Below are positions 20,358 to 28,887 of a stretch of DNA of 64,000 nucleotides, piece after piece. Positions within the stretch are counted from its first letter, which is position 1. Each line of letters starts with the position of its first letter. Under the pieces are notes generated by a model. It ran no database searches and was not told where the DNA came from. It worked only from the letters and a program-made list of their open reading frames with translations. The translations under genes were made by a program, and so were the position numbers. The DNA is from Deltaproteobacteria bacterium (GTDB taxonomy: Bacteria > Desulfobacterota > Desulfobacteria > Desulfobacterales > JAFDMD01): assembly GCA_019306065.1 (NCBI GenBank), contig JAFDMF010000002.1, positions 118,297 through 182,296 on the forward strand, in the 5' to 3' direction.

Positions 20358-20429
20358 ACATGTTTTTACGCAAAAATTAGAATATAATAAATTTAAGGCA
20401 TAAAAAAGGACAATTATAGTTGTAATTAA

Positions 20430-21374
20430 ATGAAGTTATTAAAAAAAATAATATGTTTATCGGTTATGATTTTATTTATTATTCAGATATATAACAGCAT
20501 AATATACGGGTTTGAAACAAACAATAAAATAATTACTTCTCAAACAGTAGAAATAGGAACCGATGGAGAAAGCTATATCCTACCCGCGTCTATAGGAAAC
20601 CCGGGGCAGGTGTTAATACTTAATCAAAACGGGGAATTGGAATGGCGCGATTTGCCAGCGCCTCCTAATCTTCCTGCCGGTGATGTAGTTGTTTATCCAT
20701 ATTTAAAAACAGAAAACGAATGTCCGCCCAACACCTGTTTTTTACCTACAAGACGTAGAGAAGGCAAGATAGCAAAAGGCTATTGTATGGCGACAAACGT
20801 TCCTAATACAGATCCGCTTCACTGCACCGATGACCAATGGGCTGGCGTATTCTCCGATGGATTAACATTAGTAGACAGCCTATTTTATTGTGAAAAAACC
20901 TACGGAGAAGGCGCAGTTATGCCCACTACTAATTTTTTGTGGCCGGATCTCGCTTACCTGTTAGAGCCTCCTCGAGTTGTAAAAGGTATTAGTAAATACT
21001 TGGAGCATTTTACCGAGGACGATAACAATTCCATTCAAAAGTTTGAAAAAAATTTAAGACTTGATATCTCTTACGTAAACAAGGATGGTATGCGCTTGCG
21101 TAATGATAGAGATTTCGATGCCAGCCAGATGCATAAAGGAATATTAACCAGAGAGCTCAATACTTATCTTCAGGGTTGTCTTTTCGCTACGGTTTTACTA
21201 CATCCATATTATCCAGATGCAAACCTTTCAGACATAAGCTTTTATCTTCACCACTCACGCGAGCCTACCCCATATATTCTAGGCCATATCCCTGTAAATA
21301 CGAAGCATGGCGTTGTAAGTGATGAGCGAGGGACAAGGAATATGAGCCGATTTAGAATATTATGTATAAGATAA
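20430..21374 (+). CDS. Secreted hypothetical protein (paralog B)
   Basis: FETNNKIITSQTVEIGTDGESYILPASIGNPGQVL...LEWRDLP; C-terminal RILCIR; same architecture as 19068-20357. Confidence 0.75.
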   Translation: MKLLKKIICLSVMILFIIQIYNSIIYGFETNNKIITSQTVEIGTDGESYILPASIGNPGQVLILNQNGELEWRDLPAPPNLPAGDVVVYPYLKTENECPPNTCFLPTRRREGKIAKGYCMATNVPNTDPLHCTDDQWAGVFSDGLTLVDSLFYCEKTYGEGAVMPTTNFLWPDLAYLLEPPRVVKGISKYLEHFTEDDNNSIQKFEKNLRLDISYVNKDGMRLRNDRDFDASQMHKGILTRELNTYLQGCLFATVLLHPYYPDANLSDISFYLHHSREPTPYILGHIPVNTKHGVVSDERGTRNMSRFRILCIR

Positions 21375-21377
21375 AAA

Positions 21378-21540
21378 AAAGCTAAGGCGTTTTATAACTT
21401 AATAGGGAATTCCGTTAAAATCGGATACGGGCCCCCCGCTGTAAGCGTGGACCAACGCTGTAATATGCCACTGTCTTTTTGACGGGAAGGCGCAGCCGAC
21501 CGGGATGATACGCAAGTCAGAAGACCTGCCTAAAAGCTTT
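21378..21540 (+). promoter_or_regulatory. Cobalamin (B12) riboswitch
   Basis: AATAGGGAA, GGGCCCCCCGCTGTAA, ATGCCACTGTC, GACGGGAAGGCGC, GGGATGATACGCAAGTCAGAAGACCTGCC in canonical order; candidate P1 AAAGCT/AGCTTT; upstream of a TonB-dependent receptor. Confidence 0.95.
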
Positions 21541-21569
21541 AATATATACAATTTTGAAGATAAAAAGGG

Positions 21570-21605
21570 AAGCTTCGAATTGGTTATGCGGTTCGAAGCT
21601 TTTTT
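21570..21605 (+). terminator. Intrinsic terminator in the riboswitch expression platform
   Basis: AAGCTTCGAA-ttggttatgcgg-TTCGAAGCTT perfect 10-bp stem followed by TTTT. Confidence 0.85.
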
Positions 21606-21648
21606 AGCTATTATCGAACCGAACAATCTTTTTGATTAGGAGGTTTGA

Positions 21649-23631
21649 ATGAAAAAAAAATATTATATTTCAATCTGCTTTTTTTTATCCCTTTTGCCTT
21701 TATCCCATTCCAATGCTCAAGAAAAAATCCTAATGGATGAAATAACGGTTACCGCGGCAAGAGATAAAGAATCAATACATAAAATACCTGCAAACATTAC
21801 GCTAATAACCCAAGAACAGATCAAAAAATCATCCGAAACTACAATTCCTGATATACTAAAACGGTATGCGGGCATCCATTTCAGATCATATTCCGGCAAT
21901 TCCTCTCAGGCGCAGATAGACCTACGCGGTTTCGGAGGGGATAACCCTTTTGGGAAAACCCTTATACTTTTAAACGGCAAAAGATTAAACAGACCCGATA
22001 TGTCTTTCGTTAACTGGCTTCAAATACCGGTCCAGCAAATACAACGCATAGAAGTTGTAAGAGGCGGAGCATCCGTTTTATACGGAGATTCGGCTATTGC
22101 CGGAGTAATCAACATCATAACAAAAAAAGGAGATAAAAATCTAAAAACCGAACTGGCTTTAACCGTAGGCTCCGATAATACCCACATTGAAAAAGCAGGA
22201 ATAACAGGCTCTGCCGGAAACCTTTCTTTTGCCGCGAATGCTCAAAACTATGATACCGACGGATGGCGAAACAGAAGCGCATTCTCTTTAATAGGCGGAG
22301 GCTTAAATCTAACATACAACTTCGACACGGTTACCGCATCAACAGACATTTCTTACTCTCAAACCGAATACGAAATGCCAGGTCCCCTTACAAAAGCCGA
22401 AATAGAGGCAAATCCGAGACAATATGGCAATCCCGAAGACAGCGCGACCGATGAATCCTTAAACTTAGATGCCTCGCTTCAAAAAATAACCGAACAATAC
22501 GGAGACATAGAATTAAAACTTGTATATAATTACAATCTAATCACTGCGGATATGGCATCTTATTTATCTTTTAATAAAAAAAGAATAGACACAATAGGAA
22601 TACTTCCCAAATATGTCCTTGATAAAAAAATATTCGGATTTCAAAATAAATTCGTTACGGGCTTTGATATTTATTATACTACTTTATCTCAAAATAAATA
22701 TGCCGATAAAGAACGGACAAACAAAACCCATAAAGCCAAACTGGAGAAAAAAAGTTTGGGCTGGTATTTTAAAAACGATCTGAACATAAAAAAAGACCTC
22801 ATATTAGGATTCGGCTTTAGAACCGAAAAAGCCTCTGTAAAAGGAAAAGAGATCGAGCTTACTTCTGATACACAAATATTTAACGGCAAAACAGATCATC
22901 ATTCCAACCTGTTTGATATAAGCATAACAAAACTTTTCGGAGCAAAAACAAAGCTTTTTGGAAAATTTTCAACCCTATACAGATACCCTTTTTTAGACGA
23001 ACAAGCCTTTTATTACGGCTTTCAAGGCAGCGATAAATTTCTTACGGAATTAAAACCTGAAAAAGGAGAAAGCTATGAAATAGGCGGCTCTTATTCTGTA
23101 TTTCAAAAACTTAATACCGGAATTACTCTGTTTAACATAAACATGGAAGACGAAATTTTTTACGACAAGACGAGCTATGAAAATAAAAACGCCGGCAAGA
23201 CAAAACATAAAGGAATAGAATTATTTATTTCATACGATATAAACAAAAAGCTTAAATTTTATTCCAACTGGACATACCATAAAGCTACTTATGAAAATGG
23301 AAAAAATAAAGGAAAAGAGCTTCCTATGGTTCCGAATTATAAAGGCAATGCCGCAATCGAAATAAAACTTCCTTACAATATACATTTGACGCCTCAAGTA
23401 GAATATACGGGAAGTTCATACACAGACTCTGTTACTAATACCAAACTACTTGATAGTTATACAATATACGGCATATCTTTAAGATACGAACCACAGGATA
23501 AAAATCTAACCGCATTTATAAACATAGAAAACATATTTGATAAAAGATATTCTACTATGGGTTATGGGAAAAACAGTTTTTATCCCGGCGCAGGACGCGG
23601 AGTTAATGCGGGAATCACCTTTAACTTTTAA
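21649..23631 (+). CDS. btuB: TonB-dependent receptor, BtuB-like (cobalamin)
   Basis: Signal peptide, TonB box-like MDEITVTAAR, plug domain (RIEVVRGGASVLYGDSAIAGVINIITKKG), C-terminal beta-barrel; riboswitch upstream. Confidence 0.92.
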   Translation: MKKKYYISICFFLSLLPLSHSNAQEKILMDEITVTAARDKESIHKIPANITLITQEQIKKSSETTIPDILKRYAGIHFRSYSGNSSQAQIDLRGFGGDNPFGKTLILLNGKRLNRPDMSFVNWLQIPVQQIQRIEVVRGGASVLYGDSAIAGVINIITKKGDKNLKTELALTVGSDNTHIEKAGITGSAGNLSFAANAQNYDTDGWRNRSAFSLIGGGLNLTYNFDTVTASTDISYSQTEYEMPGPLTKAEIEANPRQYGNPEDSATDESLNLDASLQKITEQYGDIELKLVYNYNLITADMASYLSFNKKRIDTIGILPKYVLDKKIFGFQNKFVTGFDIYYTTLSQNKYADKERTNKTHKAKLEKKSLGWYFKNDLNIKKDLILGFGFRTEKASVKGKEIELTSDTQIFNGKTDHHSNLFDISITKLFGAKTKLFGKFSTLYRYPFLDEQAFYYGFQGSDKFLTELKPEKGESYEIGGSYSVFQKLNTGITLFNINMEDEIFYDKTSYENKNAGKTKHKGIELFISYDINKKLKFYSNWTYHKATYENGKNKGKELPMVPNYKGNAAIEIKLPYNIHLTPQVEYTGSSYTDSVTNTKLLDSYTIYGISLRYEPQDKNLTAFINIENIFDKRYSTMGYGKNSFYPGAGRGVNAGITFNF

Positions 23632-23647
23632 CGGGTAAAATGGGAAA

Positions 23648-24253
23648 ATGATGCTAACTATAATAAAACAAAGCGGAATAATAATATATCCGCTTATACT
23701 TTGCTCCGTAATATCTCTTACCGTAATAATAGAGCGGGTATTCTTTTGGATAAGCCTAAAAAAAAAACAAGACCCGATTTTAAGAGACCAAATATTTCAA
23801 TCTTGCAAAAAACGAGATTGGGATAATATAAAAAAAACAACAACAAGCAAAGATCATGTAATAAGAATACTCATATCCGGTATAGTTCATAAAAATTTTT
23901 CCTTATCCAAAGCAATGGAAGCGGCTACCGCCGAAGAAATAAAAAAAATGCGCAAATATATGAATATAGTAGATACAATAATTACGGCAGCCCCCCTGCT
24001 CGGCATACTCGGAACAGTTACAGGCATAATAGCATCCTTTAGCGCGATAAGCTCGGCGGGCATAGACCGCCCCGATGTTGTAAGCGCCGGCATAGCTCAG
24101 GCATTAATCACAACCGCAACCGGACTTGTTATAGCGCTATTTTCTCTGTTTTTTTACAATTTTTTTAATACCCAAATAGAAAATGCAGTATCAAACATAG
24201 AAAGCTATACTACAAGTTTAGAAGTTCTGTTTGAAAAAGAAAAAATAGTATAA
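23648..24253 (+). CDS. exbB: MotA/TolQ/ExbB proton channel family protein
   Basis: IITAAPLLGILGTVTGIIASFSAISSAG...VSAGIAQALITTATGLVIALFSLFFYNFF. Confidence 0.95.
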   Translation: MMLTIIKQSGIIIYPLILCSVISLTVIIERVFFWISLKKKQDPILRDQIFQSCKKRDWDNIKKTTTSKDHVIRILISGIVHKNFSLSKAMEAATAEEIKKMRKYMNIVDTIITAAPLLGILGTVTGIIASFSAISSAGIDRPDVVSAGIAQALITTATGLVIALFSLFFYNFFNTQIENAVSNIESYTTSLEVLFEKEKIV

Positions 24254-24311
24254 AATACCCGTAATTACAATTAGATATAACAAGATAGGATTATAAAAAG
24301 TCAAACTAAAT

Positions 24312-24435
24312 AATAAAAGGATTGCTCGCTTTGCTCGACAGGACAAGCTTTTTATTTTGGCAGACGTTTTTTGCCAACGAATGCCTTTTTTACCGTGCAA
24401 TTTCGACAAGCGCGGCGAGGAAAAATTACATAATT
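24312..24435. repeat. Dispersed repeat family G copy (hairpin-forming)
   Basis: AAAGGATTGCTCGCTTTGCTCGACAGG ... AATTTCGACAAGCGCGGCGAGGAAAAATTACATAA; ends are inverted repeats. Confidence 0.75.
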
Positions 24436-24444
24436 GTCTGACCT

Positions 24445-24472
24445 GTAGAGACGTTGCATGCAACGTCTCTAC
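24445..24472. repeat. 28-bp perfect palindrome (family A)
   Basis: GTAGAGACGTTGCATGCAACGTCTCTAC, identical to the copy at 26688-26715. Confidence 0.95.
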
Positions 24473-24500
24473 TTTGTATCTTCAATAAAATATAAAAAAT

Positions 24501-24908
24501 ATGAGAATCAAGTTAAATAATACAAAAAAAGCAAGAATTGATATAATACCTTTAATAGACGTTATATTCCTTCTGTTAATATTTTTTATATATACAATGC
24601 TTTCAATGTCCGTTCATAAAGGAATTGAATTAAACCTTCCGAAATCTGCCTTTACTCAGTCGGTTGAAAAAGAGAACATATCCATATCAATAAAAAGCGA
24701 TGATACGGTTTATATAAATAAAAAAAAAATCAAATTTACGGAGCTGAAGCGTATATTATCTGAAAAAATAAAAGCGGATAAAGATGCAACAGCCCTTTTA
24801 TTTGCGGATAAAGAGGTAAAATACAGGCTTCTTTTTCAGGTAATAGACAAAATAAAAGAAGCCGGAATAAAAAAAATCTCTCTTCAGGCGGAAGAAAAGG
24901 GAGAATAA
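24501..24908 (+). CDS. exbD: Biopolymer transporter ExbD/TolR
   Basis: IDIIPLIDVIFLLLIFFIYTMLSM; periplasmic domain with LLFADKEVKYRLLFQVIDKIKEAGIKKISL. Confidence 0.93.
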   Translation: MRIKLNNTKKARIDIIPLIDVIFLLLIFFIYTMLSMSVHKGIELNLPKSAFTQSVEKENISISIKSDDTVYINKKKIKFTELKRILSEKIKADKDATALLFADKEVKYRLLFQVIDKIKEAGIKKISLQAEEKGE

Positions 24909-25561
24909 TGAAAATCTTTTTGGCAGGAACCGCCTCCGTAATAATCCATATAATAATATTAACTCTGTTTTTAAAATTATATTACATTCCTAACAAACAT
25001 CTTATAAATAAAAAAAGCAGGATACAAAAAAGTCTGTTACTACTAAATTCCGAATACATTCAAAAAACAAAAATACAAAAAAAAATTGAAAAACCAAAGC
25101 CAAAACCGGAACCTGTAAAACAAAAACTCATAAAAACAGAAAAAAAAAAGCCGAATAATAACTTCAACAATATAAAACCGCCGTCTCAAACTACATATAA
25201 AGCCGAAAATTTTTATTCGGAAAACAGCGGGCAGAAAATAAAAAATACCGCTGCAGATACCGCAGCGGATAACAAAAAAAAATTGAAACAAACCCCGCCT
25301 GTTTATAAAAATACTCCTCCGCCAACTTATCCAAAGCTTGCAAAAAAAAGAGGACATAAAGGGACAACAATTATAGACGCGCTTATAGGCATTAACGGAA
25401 AAATAAAAGAGATAAAAACAAACAACTCTTCGGGATACGAAATATTGGATAACGCAGCGGTTGAAGCGGTAAAAAAATGGCTTTTTATTCCCGCATCCGT
25501 AGGGGATAAAAAAATAGAAATGCGGGTAACAATTCCTATAAAATTTGAGATTACAGATTGA
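24908..25561 (+). CDS. tonB: TonB energy transducer
   Basis: N-terminal TM, Lys/Pro-rich linker, C-terminal TYPKLAKKRGHKGTTIIDALIGINGKIKEIKTNNSSGYEILDNAAVEAVKKWLFIPA. Confidence 0.9.
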   Translation: MKIFLAGTASVIIHIIILTLFLKLYYIPNKHLINKKSRIQKSLLLLNSEYIQKTKIQKKIEKPKPKPEPVKQKLIKTEKKKPNNNFNNIKPPSQTTYKAENFYSENSGQKIKNTAADTAADNKKKLKQTPPVYKNTPPPTYPKLAKKRGHKGTTIIDALIGINGKIKEIKTNNSSGYEILDNAAVEAVKKWLFIPASVGDKKIEMRVTIPIKFEITD

Positions 25562-25726
25562 TAAACCCTAAACTTATAATTAAAAATTTGATTTTACCAA
25601 ACAATTTGAGTATGTAATAAAACCTTGACAAAAATTACGGACAAAATATAAGTCCAGACAAATTTAACATAAATAATAATTTGATTATCTTTTATTTATC
25701 TTTGTTATTATTTTAAATTTTATATT

Positions 25727-26611
25727 ATGATAAAAAAAATATCCATATTTCAAATCATAATAACTTTGCTTTTTGGAAGCCTTGCATACCCAAAAACGGT
25801 TATTGACCAAACAGGCAGAAAATTAACAATACCGGATAATCCGCAAAAAATAATCTCTCTTGCCCCCAGCGTAACCGAAATAATATTTGCAATAAAAGGG
25901 GAAAAACGGCTTATAGCTGCAACAACGCACAGCGATTATCCGCCTGATGCGGATAAGCTTTCTAAAATAGGCTCTTATGTCAGGTTTGATATAGAAAAAA
26001 TCATAAGTTTAAAACCGGATCTTTGCATAGGAATAAAAGAGGGAAACCCCAAAAACAGCATCAACAGACTTGCCGAGTTTAATATTCCCGTATATGCGGT
26101 AAATCCTAAAAACTTAGATTCGGTTATTTCTTCGGTAATTGAAATAGGCGCTTTGCTTAACGCGGAAAAAACCGCGGCGCGTATAGCAGAAAAAATGAAA
26201 AAAAAAATCAATAAGATTAAAGAATCCGCTTTAAAAAATAAAAACAGACCTACTCTGTTTTTTCAGATAGATACAAACAGATTCTTTTCCGCCGGCGCAG
26301 ATACATTTATACATCAGCTTATAACTACCGCTGGAGGAAAAAATGCCGCTGAAAAAAAAAGAGGGTATCCGAAATTTAATAAAGAACAAATCGTAACGCT
26401 ATCGCCAGATATAATAGTTATAGCATCTATGAAGCAAAACAAATCTTTTAAACAAGCGGAATTAAAATGGGGGGAGTTTAAAAGCATTCCTGCGGTTGCG
26501 GCAAATCGAATATTTTTTGTAAATGCAGATCTTTTTAACCGTCCCGCTCCCCGAATAATAGAAGGACTGCAAAAGCTTGCCGAAATAATAAAAGAATTTA
26601 ATAAACCTTAA
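25727..26611 (+). CDS. btuF: Periplasmic B12/iron-siderophore-type binding protein (BtuF-like)
   Basis: Signal peptide; IISLAPSVTEIIFAIKGEKRLIAATTHSDYPPDA; LSPDIIVIAS; IFFVNADLFNRPAPRIIEGLQKL. Confidence 0.88.
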   Translation: MIKKISIFQIIITLLFGSLAYPKTVIDQTGRKLTIPDNPQKIISLAPSVTEIIFAIKGEKRLIAATTHSDYPPDADKLSKIGSYVRFDIEKIISLKPDLCIGIKEGNPKNSINRLAEFNIPVYAVNPKNLDSVISSVIEIGALLNAEKTAARIAEKMKKKINKIKESALKNKNRPTLFFQIDTNRFFSAGADTFIHQLITTAGGKNAAEKKRGYPKFNKEQIVTLSPDIIVIASMKQNKSFKQAELKWGEFKSIPAVAANRIFFVNADLFNRPAPRIIEGLQKLAEIIKEFNKP

Positions 26612-26687
26612 TAAAACCTTCATTGCTATGTTATAGACACAAAAAAGAATGATTATATCCCTCTCAATTGAAAAAGGAAAGAAATCC

Positions 26688-26715
26688 GTAGAGACGTTGC
26701 ATGCAACGTCTCTAC
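26688..26715. repeat. 28-bp perfect palindrome (family A)
   Basis: GTAGAGACGTTGCATGCAACGTCTCTAC, identical to 24445-24472. Confidence 0.95.
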
Positions 26716-26737
26716 TTTGTATCTTAATTATAAATAT

Positions 26738-27754
26738 ATGACGACAAATAAAAACGTAGTCGGAAAAATCATAATTACTACCGCTGTTTTTTCCTTAATA
26801 CTTTTAATCTGCATTATATTCGGAATAATAACGGGAAGCGCAGATATAAATATAAAAAAAATTTTAATCGGTTTATTTACAAACCGATACGACATAACAA
26901 ATACGGACATTGCAATAATACTTAAAATAAGACTGCCACGCGTTATAACCGCAGCCTTGTCCGGCGCGGTTTTATCGTTAGGCGGGCTTATATTTCAAGC
27001 TATGCTCAGAAATCCGCTTGCAGAACCTTATATACTCGGCGTTTCCGGCGGATCGGCAATAGGCGCTATAATAGGAATTGCGCTTGGTTTCTCTTATTTT
27101 CCAGGAGTGGGGCTTACCGCTTTTGCGGGAAGTATGGCGTCTGTTGCCGCTTTAATACTAATCAACTCTAAAAATTCCTCCTTTAAAAAAGATTCTCTTA
27201 TTTTATCCGGAGTAATATTAAATTCTTTTTTTTCCGCTATAATAATGTTTTTAATATCCGTTTCAAACAGCGCTGAATTAAAAGGGATACTGTTTTGGCT
27301 AATGGGAGATTTTTCTATAATAAATATGAAAGAAGTAAAAATACTTGCGGCATTAATATTTCCAGCTTTTATTTTCTTCTTTTTTATATCTTCCAAAATG
27401 AATCTGCTTGCTCTCGGAAAAAATATGGCAAAAAGTATGGGAGTTAATATAAAAGCGGTAGTTTTAAGTATGCTGATAGTCTCATCCTTTATGGTAAGCA
27501 TATCCGTAGCATGCTCCGGGCTGCTCGGATTTGTGGGGCTTGTGATTCCCCATCTGTTAAGACTAATAATAGGCGCAGATCATAGAATACTTGTTCCGGC
27601 TTCAATATTAGGCGGTGGCGCATATATGGTTTTATGCGATATTTTGGCAAGAACCATTCCGAGCGCAGGCGGCGAAATACCCGTAGGAGTAATAACCGCC
27701 TTAATAGGCGCGCCATTGTTTATTCTTCTTTTAAAACGAAATCCCGCAGGATAA
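26738..27754 (+). CDS. btuC: FecCD/BtuC family ABC permease
   Basis: RLPRVITAALSGAVLSLGGLIFQAMLRNPLAEPYILGVSGGSAIGA; VGLVIPHLLRLIIGADHRILVPAS; GEIPVGVITALIGAPLFILLL. The ORF-track TTG start at 26717 lies in repeat tail; ATG at 26738 preferred. Confidence 0.92.
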   Translation: MTTNKNVVGKIIITTAVFSLILLICIIFGIITGSADINIKKILIGLFTNRYDITNTDIAIILKIRLPRVITAALSGAVLSLGGLIFQAMLRNPLAEPYILGVSGGSAIGAIIGIALGFSYFPGVGLTAFAGSMASVAALILINSKNSSFKKDSLILSGVILNSFFSAIIMFLISVSNSAELKGILFWLMGDFSIINMKEVKILAALIFPAFIFFFFISSKMNLLALGKNMAKSMGVNIKAVVLSMLIVSSFMVSISVACSGLLGFVGLVIPHLLRLIIGADHRILVPASILGGGAYMVLCDILARTIPSAGGEIPVGVITALIGAPLFILLLKRNPAG

Positions 27755-27872
27755 CTTTGTATTTTGCCCGTTTTCTGCGTTATGCTTCAAATTTTAATAC
27801 TCGGCTTATTTTAATAAGCCTGCGTTTAAAATTTTTGCAAGCCTTGTAAACAAACAAACTACAAAGTTATCC
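27749..27872. repeat. Dispersed palindromic element family H with 13-bp terminal inverted repeats
   Basis: GGATAACTTTGTA ... TACAAAGTTATCC, with inner ATTTTAA...TTAAAAT arms; related elements at 41136-41263, 46282-46365, 62192-62345. Confidence 0.8.
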
Positions 27873-27939
27873 GACAGAGTTTGATAGAATTATAAACAGA
27901 GAAAACTTCCATTATTAAAAACATTTAATCACAAAAAAA

Positions 27940-28070
27940 AATAATTATTCGAAATAATAAAGGAATTTCTCGCTTCAACAGAAAGGAAGTTTTTTTGTCC
28001 TGTCCTTTTGACTGGCTGTTATTTTTGCCATGTCATTTCGACGAGCGCAGCGAGGAGAAATCTCATAATT
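27940..28070. repeat. Dispersed repeat families E+G composite
   Basis: ACAAAAAAAAATAATTATTC...AATAAAGGAATTTCTCGCTTC...GTCATTTCGACGAGCGCAGCGAGGAGAAATCTCATAA. Confidence 0.75.
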
Positions 28071-28137
28071 AAAACGTTAAACGGATGAAATTCGTTTAAC
28101 GTTTATCTGACTGAAAGTAAAATTGACACAACTTAAA

Positions 28138-28171
28138 ATAAAAAAAAGAAGCGGGGGTTTTAACCCGCCTC
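28138..28171 (-). terminator. Intrinsic terminator of the two-component/transporter operon
   Basis: Minus strand GAGGCGGG-TTAAAACC-CCCGCTTC stem (8 bp, one G-T) followed by TTTTTTTT. Confidence 0.8.
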
Positions 28172-28229
28172 TTATGCCGATTTTGATCGGAGAATGATTT
28201 ACGAATTTTTTTTTAAAAAAAACCGGATT

Positions 28230-28712
28230 TTATTCGCTGTCTATCTCTTTTAATCTTCTTAATATTTCCCATGGCGACGCTTCTATATTTAATATTTCTT
28301 TTATTTTTTCCGCATCCACTTTTTTTCTGTTCATTAACCTTGTTTTATATGCTTTTACAAGAGTTTCTAATAATATATCAAGTTCGCATGGCTTTTGCAA
28401 AAAAGAATATGCGCCTCCCTCTTTGCAGCTAAGAGCAGATTCTATTGTTCCGTGCCCTGTTAATATTACAACTTCCATCCATTGGTTTTCTTTTTTTAAA
28501 GCCAAAAGGGTTTCTTCTCCGTTCATACCCGGCATTTTGAGATCTACCAAGGCAATGTCTATCAGATTTTCGCGCGCTGCAGTAATGGCTTTTTCGCCTC
28601 TGTTTACCGCTATTACGTTAAAATCTCTTACCTCGAGGCTTTTGGAAATCGATTTTAAAAAATCTTCTTCGTCGTCAACTATTAATATGTTTATTTTTTC
28701 TTTTTTACTCAT
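28230..28712 (-). CDS. Response regulator receiver protein (no recognised DNA-binding domain)
   Basis: ILIVDDEEDFL, ALVDLKMPGMNG, ILTGHG, LQKPCELD; short helical C-terminal tail. Confidence 0.93.
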   Translation of the reverse strand: MSKKEKINILIVDDEEDFLKSISKSLEVRDFNVIAVNRGEKAITAARENLIDIALVDLKMPGMNGEETLLALKKENQWMEVVILTGHGTIESALSCKEGGAYSFLQKPCELDILLETLVKAYKTRLMNRKKVDAEKIKEILNIEASPWEILRRLKEIDSE

Positions 28713-28887
28713 TTTTTTCTTCTCCTTATATATTTTCTGTTTATAATTAAAATACAGAGTTACAAAGTAGAGGCTTTACATAATATCTCTACGCATTATA
28801 GACTATTATTTATAAATTACAGTTCAGGCAATCATGTCGTTTCTAGCGAGAAATCCCTTTATTATTTCCTTTTAACCCGTCTCCGTT

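Noticed and set aside
24218-24463. Minus-strand 81-aa ORF between exbB and exbD
   Set aside because: Composed mostly of repeat families G and A; no protein motif.
26717-26737. ORF-track TTG start of the btuC-like gene (MYLNYKY...)
   Set aside because: These codons are the conserved tail of repeat family A; the ATG at 26738 is more plausible.
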